64,000 nt of DNA from Actinomycetota bacterium. Its GTDB lineage: Bacteria; Actinomycetota; Actinomycetes; Streptosporangiales; Streptosporangiaceae. Every line of letters begins with the position of its first letter. Positions within the stretch are counted from its first letter, which is position 1. The notes beneath the pieces were generated by a model. It was not told the DNA's origin, searched no databases, and saw only the letters and a program-made list of their open reading frames with translations. This document shows positions 9,287 to 18,021 of the stretch, one piece after another. Location of the stretch: positions 17,650 through 81,649 of the forward strand of contig DAHVDE010000108.1 in assembly GCA_027313705.1 (NCBI GenBank), given 5' to 3'. Both the position numbers and the translations under genes were made by a program.

Positions 9287-9606
9287 GGGCGCCCACGTTG
9301 CGGGGTTGTGGGGGCTGGGCGCCTGCGTTGGGGGTTGGTGTGGGCTGGGTGCCCCCGGCGGGGGCGCCCACGTTGCGGGGTTGTGGGTGCGGGGGCGCCC
9401 ACGTTGCGGGGTTGTGGGGGCTGGGTGCCTGCGTTGGGGGTTGGTGTGGGCCTGGGTGCCTGCGTTGGGGGTTGGTGGGGGCTGGGTGCCCCCGGCGGGG
9501 GCGCCCACGTTGCGGGGTTGTGGGGGCTGGGGCGCCCACGTTGCGGGGTTGTGGGGGCTGGGCGCCCCCGGCGGCGGCGCCTGCGTTGCGGGGTTGTAGG
9601 GGCGGG
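9287..9606. repeat. Modular G-rich tandem repeat block
   Basis: Fills most of the 460-base gap between the GH15 start and the small membrane protein. Two related units of about 30 bases alternate in the order A-B-c-A-A-B-B-c-A-A-c-B'. A starts GGGGCGCCCACGTTGCGG and ends GTTGTGGGGGCTGG. B starts GTGCCTGCGTTGGGGG and ends in TGGGCTGG. c is a 12-base spacer GTGCCCCCGGCG. There are five A and four B copies, several identical. The plus strand has closely spaced G-runs able to form quadruplexes. The stretch from 9154 to 9286 is C-rich and shows no gene. Reading frames across this block are repeat artefacts. Confidence 0.9.
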
Positions 9607-9614
9607 GGCGGGGG

Positions 9615-10364
9615 TTAGTGCCAGACCATCAGTACGAGGATCACTAGCCAGATAAGTCCGACAAGACCGCCCATCATGGCGATGCGGCTTTGCTCCACAT
9701 TGGCTAGGTGCCCGGCTTCGGCGCCCACCGGGGTCGGGGTGCCGGGCGTCGGCTGGGCCGAAGGCGTGTCGGCCGGTGCGCTCTCGGCCGAGGCCGGGCC
9801 GGCCGAAGCTGGGCCGGCTGGTGCTGGGCCGGCTGGTGCTGGGCCGGCCTCGGCTGGGCCGGCCTCGGCTGGGCCGGCTGGTGCTGTGTCGGAGATTGTG
9901 GTGTCGGATGGCACCGTACCGGCCGACGGGGTGTCGGCCGGAGTGGTGGCGGGGACCACGGCTGAGCCGGTGGAAGCGCTCGTGGGGACCACGCTTGTGG
10001 TGCCGGCGAGCAGTGCGGCCCCGTCGAGTGCCTTGATGGCGCGGCGCTGGTCGCGGATGATCAGCGCGAGCAGGGCAAGAGCCACGATGAAAAGGGTTGC
10101 CGAGATTATCACCCAGGGCTGGCCAGCCAGTGAACTACCGTGCACCTTGATCATCGAGGCAAGCGCCTCGCCCGCTATCAGCACTCCGAGTGAGGCTAGC
10201 GCGAAGATGAACGTGGTCCGGCTGAGATATCGCACGACCTTGACATCCCGTTGCCTGATGTAACGCGGCGTAGACGAGATGGCGATCGTGACCGGGCCGA
10301 TCGTGAAGACCACGAACAGTAGGTGCAGCCAGAGGACTAGGTGCTGCGTGAAGGTCTTGATCAT
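9615..10364 (-). CDS. Four-helix membrane protein with AGP-repeat loop
   Basis: A 249-residue integral membrane protein. Helices lie at about 8-30 (LWLHLLFVVFTIGPVTIAI), 50-70 (FIFALASLGVLIAGEAL), 83-106 (VIISATLFIVALALLALII) and 228-247 (MMGGLVGLIWLVILVLMVW). The first three helices resemble the DUF2269-type predicted membrane family. Between helices 3 and 4 there is a loop of about 110 residues rich in Ala, Pro, Thr and Ser, with six 15-base DNA repeats encoding AGPAE/AGPAP/AGPAS. No Shine-Dalgarno sequence precedes the ATG at 10364, so it may be leaderless. Function unknown; the loop looks like a recently expanded spacer. Confidence 0.75.
   Translation of the reverse strand: MIKTFTQHLVLWLHLLFVVFTIGPVTIAISSTPRYIRQRDVKVVRYLSRTTFIFALASLGVLIAGEALASMIKVHGSSLAGQPWVIISATLFIVALALLALIIRDQRRAIKALDGAALLAGTTSVVPTSASTGSAVVPATTPADTPSAGTVPSDTTISDTAPAGPAEAGPAEAGPAPAGPAPAGPASAGPASAESAPADTPSAQPTPGTPTPVGAEAGHLANVEQSRIAMMGGLVGLIWLVILVLMVWH
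9796..9885. repeat. Six 15-bp tandem repeats inside a coding sequence
   Basis: Six consecutive 15-base units, all beginning GGGCCGGC, occur with three variants of the last seven bases (CGAAGCT, TGGTGCT, CTCGGCT). Being a multiple of three, they add or remove five residues (AGPAx) in the loop of the membrane protein without breaking frame. The copy arrangement (1, 2, 2, 3, 3, 2) suggests slippage or unequal exchange. Confidence 0.92.
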
Positions 10365-10444
10365 GGCCGAAGTCTAGAACCCGGCCCTTCCGCAGACGAT
10401 ATGTAGCGCGTTATTGGGGTAGATGTCTGCCGGAAATACCAGAA

Positions 10445-10468
10445 CCAGAGGGCTAACCCTGGCTCTGG
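10445..10468 (-). terminator. Possible terminator stem-loop
   Basis: CCAGAG and CTCTGG form a 6-bp stem around a 12-base interior that can extend by two GC pairs. It lies just after the stop of the small two-helix membrane protein on the minus strand, where a terminator would be expected. There is no T-run, as usual in high-G+C genomes. The rest of this 180-base gap shows no other feature. Confidence 0.35.
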
Positions 10469-10544
10469 CACTCCAAGACTGCGGCGCTGCCTACCCGACG
10501 TGGAACCCAGATGGCGCGCGGGCGGCGCTTACGACAGTTGCTGC

Positions 10545-10784
10545 TTAGGACTTCTTGTTCTGGATAAAGGCGAAAACGCCAAGGCCAAGGCCCACGACGA
10601 TAGCAACGGCGCCACGGATCAGGTGACCGCCACCCTTGTTGTGCACGTGGCTGCCGATGTTAAGGAACGCGGGCGTGGCGCCAACCATGTACAGGATGCC
10701 AACGATGATGGCCAGGACCCCGATGATGGCCAGGATCAGGACTACCGGCTTCTTGCTGCCGGACGCCGCGCTTGTTGTGCTCAC
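10545..10784 (-). CDS. Small two-helix membrane protein
   Basis: A 79-residue hypothetical protein. The N-terminus VSTTSAASGSKK is polar and Ser/Thr-rich. A helix PVVLILAIIGVLAIIVGILYMVG (about 14-36) is followed by the loop ATPAFLNIGSHVHNKGGGH and a second helix IRGAVAIVVGLGLGVFAFI, ending in the basic tail QNKKS. The GTG at 10784 was chosen because GAGGAGGAAGAA lies immediately upstream; the frame is open further 5' but without a ribosome site. I do not recognise a characterised family. It resembles small aspartyl/glycine-poor membrane proteins common in actinomycetes, and no neighbour suggests a role. Confidence 0.75.
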   Translation of the reverse strand: MSTTSAASGSKKPVVLILAIIGVLAIIVGILYMVGATPAFLNIGSHVHNKGGGHLIRGAVAIVVGLGLGVFAFIQNKKS

Positions 10785-10946
10785 TTCTTCCTCCTCAAGG
10801 AATCTTTGCTTGATCTCCGCCAGGCGGGCGGGACACCCCGGATCTCCGCCGGAGGCGACCACGTGCCGCACCGTACTACGTACTGAGCCAGGACGAGTCT
10901 TACTTCCTGAAAGCGCCCGATTTTAATACTGAAAGGCCTCAGGAGG

Positions 10947-12908
10947 TCACCGACCGCGAGCCCGGCGGGACCGCAGGAAGTCGCTCACGACGTACTCGCC
11001 CAGGCTGTCGGGCATTGCTCGCAGTACCCGGCCTCCGTTCCGTTTCGCCACTTCGTCAACGAACGAGGTCAGCCGTTCGTCATCAGCAAGCATGAAAATG
11101 TTCATCGTGGCCTGCCGCCTGGTCATCTTGTCGACCTCGGCCATGGTCAGCTCGAGTGTTTCAGGCGACGGCGGCCAGTCGAACCAGGACCTGCCGTCTC
11201 TGCGCAGGTGCGCCGTCGGCTCACCGTCGGTGATGACAAGCACGACCGGATTGTGCTCGGGCCGCCGGTCGAGGAAACGTCCGGCGAGCACAAGCGCATG
11301 GTGCAGGTTAGTGCCCTGCACCATGTCCCAGCCAAGGCCGGCCAGGTCGGTTTCCTTGAGTTCCCTTGCGTAGTTGGAGAAGCCGATGACCTGCAGGGCA
11401 TCCTGCGGGAATCTGGTGCGCACCAGCGAGTAAAGCGCCAGTGCGGTCTGCTTGGCCGCGCTCCAAGTGCCGCGCAGCGCCATCGAGTACGACAGATCGA
11501 CCAGCAAGCACACTGCGGCGCAGGCACGGCGTTCTGTCTCGGCGACCTCGAAGTCGCTGACACTGAGCTTGACGGCGGTACGCCAGGTACCGCCGCGTAG
11601 CAGTGCGTTCCTGACCGTGGCGGCGGCGTCGATCGGCTGTTCGTCACCGAAGCGCCACTGCCTCGTGGCGCCGGTCAGTTCGCCCACCTGCCCCACGTCA
11701 TGCTGGTCGTGGTCACCGTGCCCGCCCTCGGCGAGCTTGGCGAACACCTTGCGCAGCGCGGTGTCGCCGAGCCTGCGGACGGCCTTGGGGGTCAGTTCGA
11801 GCTTGCCCTCGTTGTTGGTCAGGTAGCCCTGCCGCTCAAGCTCGCGTTCGATCCGCTTGAGCGCCTCCATGTCGTCTACGGCTTGCCGGCCGAGCGCACG
11901 CCTGACCGCTTCCTCGTCGACGTCGTCGAGCATCGCTCCCGGATAGTCCTGGCGCAGCGACTCCTCGAGCTCGGCGAGATCGGCCAGTTCGGAAACGGCC
12001 GTGGTCGCATCGCCGAGTCCGAGGGGTTCGCTGCCGCTCATCTGCTCTCTGCGGCCGCTCAACCCCTCCCAGTCGGCGTCTGGCCTGCGTTCCCTAAGCG
12101 CCGCCGCCAGCCTCGCCATTTCCTGCGCCAGCCCGGCGTCATCAAAGGTCTGTGCCATCAGGCCAGCTAGTTCGTCCCTTTGCTCCTCGGTCAGCGAATT
12201 CAGCAGCCGCTGCGCCGCCGACATGCGCCTGACTAGCGAGTCGACCAGTTCCTCCAGGTTCTGCGGCTGTTCGGGAAAGAACTCGCCGTACTGCTCCATG
12301 AAGGCGTCGAAGTCGGCCTGAGCGTGCTCACCGCGGGCGTCGGCCTCGATCATGTCGGTCAGCGCGGCCATCATGTCCTTGACCCGGCCCATGGCCTCGC
12401 TGTTTGAATCCGACACCGCGTCCTTGATGCCGCGGAACTGGCTGTCCAGCACCTCCTTCCTCAGCAGTTCCCTGAGTCGCTCGAAGGTCTGAGCGGCGGC
12501 CTGGCTGCGCCACTGATAGCCGGACAGCTGCCTGATCGCGCCTGCGGTGTCGGCCGGCAGGGAATCGAGCTCGGCCTCGCGCATCCTGGCGTCGTCGCCT
12601 GGGTCAGGGAACAGCTCGGCCCGCTCCTGGCCGATGGCGGTGTCGAGCAGCGCCCTCGCCTGGTCGAGTATGCCGTCAAGCCTGCCGCTGCGACGCAACT
12701 CGCGCTGCCGCTCGCGCACCTGCCTGAGCAGGTCGTCGAGGCCGCGGCGGCCGGCCAGGCCGCGCTTGATCAGGTCACGTAGCGCGCTGGCCGGGTCTTC
12801 TCCGCTCAAGATGGAGTCGCCAAGCGCGTCCACCGCTCCGCGCACGTCATAAGGCGGCTCGAGCGGATCGGGGCCGCCGTCGAACGGACCGTAACGATAT
12901 GGAGTCAT
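10947..12908 (-). CDS. VWA-domain protein partnered with MoxR-type ATPase
   Basis: A 653-residue cytoplasmic protein. The N-terminal 400 residues are mostly helical and highly charged (DLIKRGLAGRRGLDDLLRQV, RQRELRRSGRL). The C-terminal von Willebrand A domain starts around CAAVCLLVDLSYSMALRG, with the metal-ion-dependent adhesion site DLSYS and the later acidic position in VLVITDGEPTAHL. The ATG at 12908 has AGGTGG four bases upstream. It begins 13 bases after the stop of the AAA+ gene. Such MoxR-VWA pairs act together as chaperones that insert metals or remodel protein complexes (RavA/ViaA, chelatase I/D subunits are the analogues). The client here is unknown. Confidence 0.85.
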   Translation of the reverse strand: MTPYRYGPFDGGPDPLEPPYDVRGAVDALGDSILSGEDPASALRDLIKRGLAGRRGLDDLLRQVRERQRELRRSGRLDGILDQARALLDTAIGQERAELFPDPGDDARMREAELDSLPADTAGAIRQLSGYQWRSQAAAQTFERLRELLRKEVLDSQFRGIKDAVSDSNSEAMGRVKDMMAALTDMIEADARGEHAQADFDAFMEQYGEFFPEQPQNLEELVDSLVRRMSAAQRLLNSLTEEQRDELAGLMAQTFDDAGLAQEMARLAAALRERRPDADWEGLSGRREQMSGSEPLGLGDATTAVSELADLAELEESLRQDYPGAMLDDVDEEAVRRALGRQAVDDMEALKRIERELERQGYLTNNEGKLELTPKAVRRLGDTALRKVFAKLAEGGHGDHDQHDVGQVGELTGATRQWRFGDEQPIDAAATVRNALLRGGTWRTAVKLSVSDFEVAETERRACAAVCLLVDLSYSMALRGTWSAAKQTALALYSLVRTRFPQDALQVIGFSNYARELKETDLAGLGWDMVQGTNLHHALVLAGRFLDRRPEHNPVVLVITDGEPTAHLRRDGRSWFDWPPSPETLELTMAEVDKMTRRQATMNIFMLADDERLTSFVDEVAKRNGGRVLRAMPDSLGEYVVSDFLRSRRARGR

Positions 12909-12921
12909 GCTGCCACCTAGA

Positions 12922-14373
12922 TCAGGTCCGGTAGACGGTGCCGCCGTCCACGACATCCTTGGACAGCCTGCGCATCAGGTAGAGGCCCTCAAGCGCGAAC
13001 TCAAGGGCAGCCGCGGCCTGGCCGAAAGACTCGCCGCCGTTGCCGTCCAGCCGCTCCATGATCCTGGCCAGGCCAGGCACCTCGCCAATCCTGCGCAGCA
13101 ATTCGGCGGCTGGCAGCAGATCCGATGACTCCACGCTGCCGCCATCGGCGAACCTGGCGACCAATCCTGACAGGTCGGTGCTGCCAAGGCGGGCGCGGAA
13201 GGTGTCCGCCGTAGCGCGACGCAGCAAGTGCTCGAGTACCTCAGCTTCCCTGCCTTCCTCGCTCACCTCGAACTCGACCTTGCCGCGCAGCGTGGTCACC
13301 ACGGCGGGCAGGTCGCAGATCCTGGCCACTGGCTGATCCTCACCGCTGATGGCGGCGCGGCGGACAGCGGCGGCCACGACGGCCTCTGCCGCCGCGATCG
13401 CGAACCTGGCTGATACCCCAGAACGCGAGTCGACAGCGGGCGATGAGCGGACCAGCCTGGTGAACCTGCCGATGACCTCGGTGAGGTGCGGCGGAAGCAC
13501 TGCGTCCTTGGCGCCCTCGCCGTTCCGGGAGATCTCCGCTTCCTGACTGATGACCGCGAGTTCGTCATCGAGCGACAACGGGTAATGGGTGCGGATCTCG
13601 GCGCCGAACCTGTCCTTGAGCGGGGTGATGATACGGCCCCTGTTGGTGTAGTCCTCAGGATTGGCGCTTGCGACGAGCACGATATCGAGCGGCAGCCGGA
13701 GTGCGTAGCCGCGGACCGCGATGTCACGCTCCTCGAGCACGTTGAGCAGCGACACCTGGATCCGCTCGGCCAGGTCGGGCAATTCATTCAGGCAGAACAC
13801 GCCGCGGTTGGTGCGCGGTACGAGACCGTAGTGAATGGTCTCCGGGTCGCCTAGAGTGCGCCCCTCTGCCACCTTGACCGGGTCGATGTCACCGATCAGG
13901 TCGCCCACGCTGGTGTCAGGCGTGGCCAGTTTCTCGCCGTACCGATCGCTTCTGTGCCGCCAGGTGACCGGAAGTTCGTCGCCGAGTTCGGCGGCGAGAC
14001 GGCGACACCTTACACAGGTCGGCTGGTAAGGATGATCGTTGATCTCGCAGCCCGCTATCGCGGGCGACCACTCGTCGAGCAGGCCGGTGAGGGTGCGGAT
14101 GAGGCGGGTCTTACCCTGGCCGCGCTCCCCGAGCAGGATTACGTCGTGGCCGGCGATGAGGGCGCGTTCCAGGTGCGGCCGCACGGTTTCCTCGAACCCG
14201 AGTATCCCTGGGAACGGGTCTTCGCCCGCGCGCAGATAACCGATCAGGTTCTGCCTGATCTCGTCTTTCACCGAGTGGTGCCGGTGCCCGCTGCCGCGTA
14301 CCTGGCCGAGTGTGCGGAGGTCTGGGGCTGATGAAGTAGTCGTGGCTGCTGGGGACTGGCGTTGTGGCTGCAC
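12922..14373 (-). CDS. MoxR/Mg-chelatase-like AAA+ ATPase
   Basis: A 483-residue ATPase, first gene of a two-gene operon with the VWA protein. Walker A is GERGQGKTR (about 82-90), Walker B is GVFCLNELPDL (191-201), sensor 1 is ASANPEDYTNRGR, and an arginine-rich lid and C-terminal helical region follow. The presence of a small insertion right after the P-loop helix, GCEINDHPYQPTCVRC (Cys109, His114, Cys120, Cys123), is unusual for MoxR and looks able to bind zinc. The GTG start at 14373 lacks a clear Shine-Dalgarno sequence, so the true start could be a later GTG. The family uses ATP to drive conformational change of a VWA partner; target unknown. Confidence 0.85.
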   Translation of the reverse strand: MQPQRQSPAATTTSSAPDLRTLGQVRGSGHRHHSVKDEIRQNLIGYLRAGEDPFPGILGFEETVRPHLERALIAGHDVILLGERGQGKTRLIRTLTGLLDEWSPAIAGCEINDHPYQPTCVRCRRLAAELGDELPVTWRHRSDRYGEKLATPDTSVGDLIGDIDPVKVAEGRTLGDPETIHYGLVPRTNRGVFCLNELPDLAERIQVSLLNVLEERDIAVRGYALRLPLDIVLVASANPEDYTNRGRIITPLKDRFGAEIRTHYPLSLDDELAVISQEAEISRNGEGAKDAVLPPHLTEVIGRFTRLVRSSPAVDSRSGVSARFAIAAAEAVVAAAVRRAAISGEDQPVARICDLPAVVTTLRGKVEFEVSEEGREAEVLEHLLRRATADTFRARLGSTDLSGLVARFADGGSVESSDLLPAAELLRRIGEVPGLARIMERLDGNGGESFGQAAAALEFALEGLYLMRRLSKDVVDGGTVYRT

Positions 14374-14424
14374 GATTCGACACTATGTGCATTGCGGCCT
14401 GGTCCGCATCTTTGGAGGCACACG

Positions 14425-15411
14425 ATGACTGCTCCGGGCCCGGTCCTGGTGATCGACATCGGCGGCACGAAGCTGGCCGCAGGCGTGGCAGAGCCGGGCG
14501 GCCGGCTGATCACCTGGGCGCAGGTGCCGACGCCAAGGGTCACCGATGCCGAGCAACTGTGGCGGACGCTCGAGTCGCTGCTATGTCAGGTGCTGAAGAC
14601 GGCGAAAGTCGCTGAGCGGGGCGAGCTATCAGGGGTCGGGTGCGGGTGCGGCGGGCCGATGGAGTGGCCAGCCGGGCGGGTCTCGCCGCTTAACATTCCC
14701 GCCTGGCGGATGTTCCCGCTGCGCGACCGGCTGGCTGAAAGATTCGGCGGCGTCGCCGGGCAGGCGGCCGAGGGCGGGATTCCTGTCCGGTTGCACAACG
14801 ACGCCGTCTGCATGGCCGCCGGCGAGCACTGGCGCGGTGCCGGGCGCGGGCGGCGGAACGTGCTCGGGATGGTGGTATCTACCGGAGTCGGCGGCGGCCT
14901 GATCCTCGACAACCACCTGATCAACGGAGCGTCAGGCAATGCCGGCCACATCGGGCATGTTGTCGTAGACCCAGACGACGGGCCGGTCTGCGCGTGCGGT
15001 GGCATCGGGTGCCTCGAGGCGATCGCCCGAGGGCCTGCCCTGACCGCGTGGGCGCAGGAACAGGGATGGCGGACGGGGCAGCCGGACGTCACAGGGCAGG
15101 ACCTTTCCGGCGATGCAGCCCAGGGCCATGGTGTCGCGCGTGCGGCCATGCGGCGGGCTGGCCGGGCGCTCGGGATCGCGATAGCGTCGGCGACCAACCT
15201 GTGCGACCTTGAGGTCGTAGCCGTCGGCGGCGGCCTGTCTCAAGCCGGGGCGCTGATCTTTGATCCATTGCAGGAGGCGCTCGCCGCGCACACGAAGCTG
15301 GACTTCGCCAGGCAAGTGCGGGTGGTGCCCGCCGCGCTCGGCCAGCACACGGGCCTAGTCGGCGCGGCCGCGCTTGTCATGGCCGGGCACATGTACTGGA
15401 CCGGCGACTAG
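14425..15411 (+). CDS. ROK family sugar kinase (glucokinase-like)
   Basis: A 328-residue ROK protein without the N-terminal helix-turn-helix of the repressor branch, so a kinase rather than a regulator. The ATP-phosphate motif is VIDIGGTKLAAG at the start, and the sugar-binding region has STGVGGGLILDNHLINGASG followed by AGHIGHVVVD. The zinc motif CACGGIGCLEAIARG (C-x-C-G-x-x-G-C-x-E) is intact. GGAGG lies six bases before the ATG at 14425. It is divergent from the MoxR operon with a 51-base gap and convergent with hppD. Glucose or N-acetylated hexosamine are typical substrates; the sequence does not decide. Confidence 0.9.
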   Translation: MTAPGPVLVIDIGGTKLAAGVAEPGGRLITWAQVPTPRVTDAEQLWRTLESLLCQVLKTAKVAERGELSGVGCGCGGPMEWPAGRVSPLNIPAWRMFPLRDRLAERFGGVAGQAAEGGIPVRLHNDAVCMAAGEHWRGAGRGRRNVLGMVVSTGVGGGLILDNHLINGASGNAGHIGHVVVDPDDGPVCACGGIGCLEAIARGPALTAWAQEQGWRTGQPDVTGQDLSGDAAQGHGVARAAMRRAGRALGIAIASATNLCDLEVVAVGGGLSQAGALIFDPLQEALAAHTKLDFARQVRVVPAALGQHTGLVGAAALVMAGHMYWTGD

Positions 15412-15464
15412 CGGCGACTAGCGGCGAGTACCGAGCAGGCCAGGACCGGGCAGGGCGCAGGTGG

Positions 15465-16601
<1,137 letters not shown>

Positions 16602-16663
16602 TCAGCTCCTCGCGTCGGTATTCAGGCTGTCATGGAAGGATCGAACGAAGAGGACAGGGTGTG

Positions 16664-16701
16664 CAACTGTTGTGTCTTCTGCTAGGCAATTTGCGCAAGT
16701 T
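16664..16701. promoter_or_regulatory. Candidate AsnC-type operators between hppD and its regulator
   Basis: Two short palindromes lie in the 126-base divergent gap. CAACTGTTG is at 16664-16672. AATTTGCGCAAGTT, with a perfect TTGCGCAA core, is at 16688-16701. Their centres are about 27 bases apart, close to two and a half helical turns. Lrp/AsnC proteins bind spaced degenerate palindromes, so these are reasonable sites. Confidence 0.45.
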
Positions 16702-16724
16702 AACAGACGACGGGAGGTTAGCCG

Positions 16725-17192
16725 GTGATCGATACGCTCGACGCCAGGCTGATCGAACTGCTAGCCCGCGAACCGCGGGTCGGCGTGCTGGAGGCATCGA
16801 GGCGGCTCAGCGTGGCCAGGGGAACCGTCCAGGCCAGGCTTGACCGGATGGCCGAACGCGGCGTGATCACCGGCTACGGCCCCGAAATTGACCCGGCCGC
16901 GATCGGGCACCCGGTCACCGCGTTCATCACGCTCGAGCTGACTCAGGCGGGCGGTCGGAGCGTGGTCGCAGAAAGGCTGGCGGTGATCGACGAGATACTT
17001 GAGGCTCACACGATCACCGGCTCAGGCGACATGCTCTGCCGGGTGGTCGCCCGTGACAACTCTGACCTGCAGCGGGTGATCGACGCGATCGTGGAAGTGC
17101 CCGGCGTGGTGCGGACCTCCACGGTGATCGCCCTCGCCACCGCGGTCAGGTACCGCACGACCCCGCTGGTGCGGGCTAGCGCGCAGCTCTAG
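16725..17192 (+). CDS. Lrp/AsnC family transcriptional regulator
   Basis: A 155-residue regulator. The N-terminal winged helix-turn-helix covers about residues 3-55 (LDARLIELLAREPRVGVLEA, then VARGTVQARLDRMAERGVI), and the C-terminal RAM/AsnC ligand domain contains TGSGDMLCRVVARDNSDL. The GTG at 16725 is preceded by GGGAGG with a six-base spacer. Being divergent from hppD, it is most likely the specific regulator of tyrosine degradation, probably responding to an aromatic amino or keto acid. Its last 17 bases overlap the 3' end of the convergent TetR gene. Confidence 0.9.
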   Translation: MIDTLDARLIELLAREPRVGVLEASRRLSVARGTVQARLDRMAERGVITGYGPEIDPAAIGHPVTAFITLELTQAGGRSVVAERLAVIDEILEAHTITGSGDMLCRVVARDNSDLQRVIDAIVEVPGVVRTSTVIALATAVRYRTTPLVRASAQL

Positions 17193-17790
17193 GGCACGGC
17201 AGCTCGGCGATCTCGCCGGCTATCTCAGTCACCGCATTGACCAGCTCGCTCCGGTCAGCCCGGCTGGCGAACAGCATCCACCCGACGCTAATGCCGCCGA
17301 TGGCCATCGCCGCCCTGACTCGTTCAGGCAACCCCGCGTCAGGCTCGGTCAGCAAGTCGATCAAGAACTCGATCCGTTCCTTGAACAGATCGCCACGTCG
17401 CTTCATGGAGCCGAGCATGTTCGCCGAGGCCTGGTTCTGATGCAGCATGCGGAACACCTGATCGCCCTTGGCGACTATGTCCACGTACCTGCTCAGGACC
17501 TCTCGCCTGGTCTGCGCCGTCCTCGGCTGCTCGCGTCCCCAGGCAATCAGCGAGTCCATCTGGTCGGCGTAGTCCTGCACCAGGCTGGCGACGATGTCTT
17601 CCTTGGACTTGAAGTGGTAATAGAGGGCGGCCTTGGTCACGTCAATCCGCTCGGCGATCTCCCGCAGCGACGTGCCGTCGTACCCGTGCTCGGTAAACAG
17701 TTCGACTGCTACCTGCTGAATCCGGGCGCGGGTGTCTGAGCGGTGCCGTGAATCCGCCTCGCCTTGACCGACCCCGTGAGGGCCATTCAT
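17176..17790 (-). CDS. TetR family regulator of the adjacent efflux pump
   Basis: A 204-residue TetR protein. The DNA-binding head is ARIQQVAVELFTEHGYDGTS then LREIAERIDVTKAALYYHFKSKEDI (about residues 19-65); the ligand-binding tail is typical in length. The ATG at 17790 was chosen over an in-frame GTG at 17802 because AAGGTGG then lies nine bases upstream. It is divergent from a 14-helix DHA2 transporter across 231 bases, so it probably represses that pump and itself and releases DNA on binding a pump substrate. It overlaps the tail of the AsnC gene by 17 bases. Confidence 0.9.
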   Translation of the reverse strand: MNGPHGVGQGEADSRHRSDTRARIQQVAVELFTEHGYDGTSLREIAERIDVTKAALYYHFKSKEDIVASLVQDYADQMDSLIAWGREQPRTAQTRREVLSRYVDIVAKGDQVFRMLHQNQASANMLGSMKRRGDLFKERIEFLIDLLTEPDAGLPERVRAAMAIGGISVGWMLFASRADRSELVNAVTEIAGEIAELPCPRAAR

Positions 17791-17810
17791 TCTTTGCGCC
17801 ACCTTGGACT

Positions 17811-17832
17811 TAACCTACTTGACGACCGGTTA
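17811..17832. promoter_or_regulatory. Candidate TetR operator
   Basis: TAACC (17811-17815) and GGTTA (17828-17832) form an inverted repeat with a 12-base centre, and the centre carries the palindrome ACCGGT. It lies about 20-45 bases upstream of the TetR start in the divergent gap. The arms are short, so this is only a candidate. Confidence 0.35.
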
Positions 17833-18021
17833 GTAAACAGCTTAGGCTACCGATGGCGAGAATGCTAGCCGGTCGGCAAGTAGGTTGTCACGGCAGACGG
17901 GGCCTGATCAAGCCGGAAGTTCAGGCAGGGGCGGGACAGCTGAACAGCCGGATCAGCGTATCTGGTCAGGTGCCCAGGCCAGGCGAGCCGGGGCCGATGC
18001 GACGGGATGAGGAGTTTAACC

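Noticed and set aside
7861..9618. 585-codon plus-strand frame
   Set aside because: It is antisense to the well-supported GH15 gene and its second half is translation of the G-rich tandem repeat. The composition is an artefact of high G+C.
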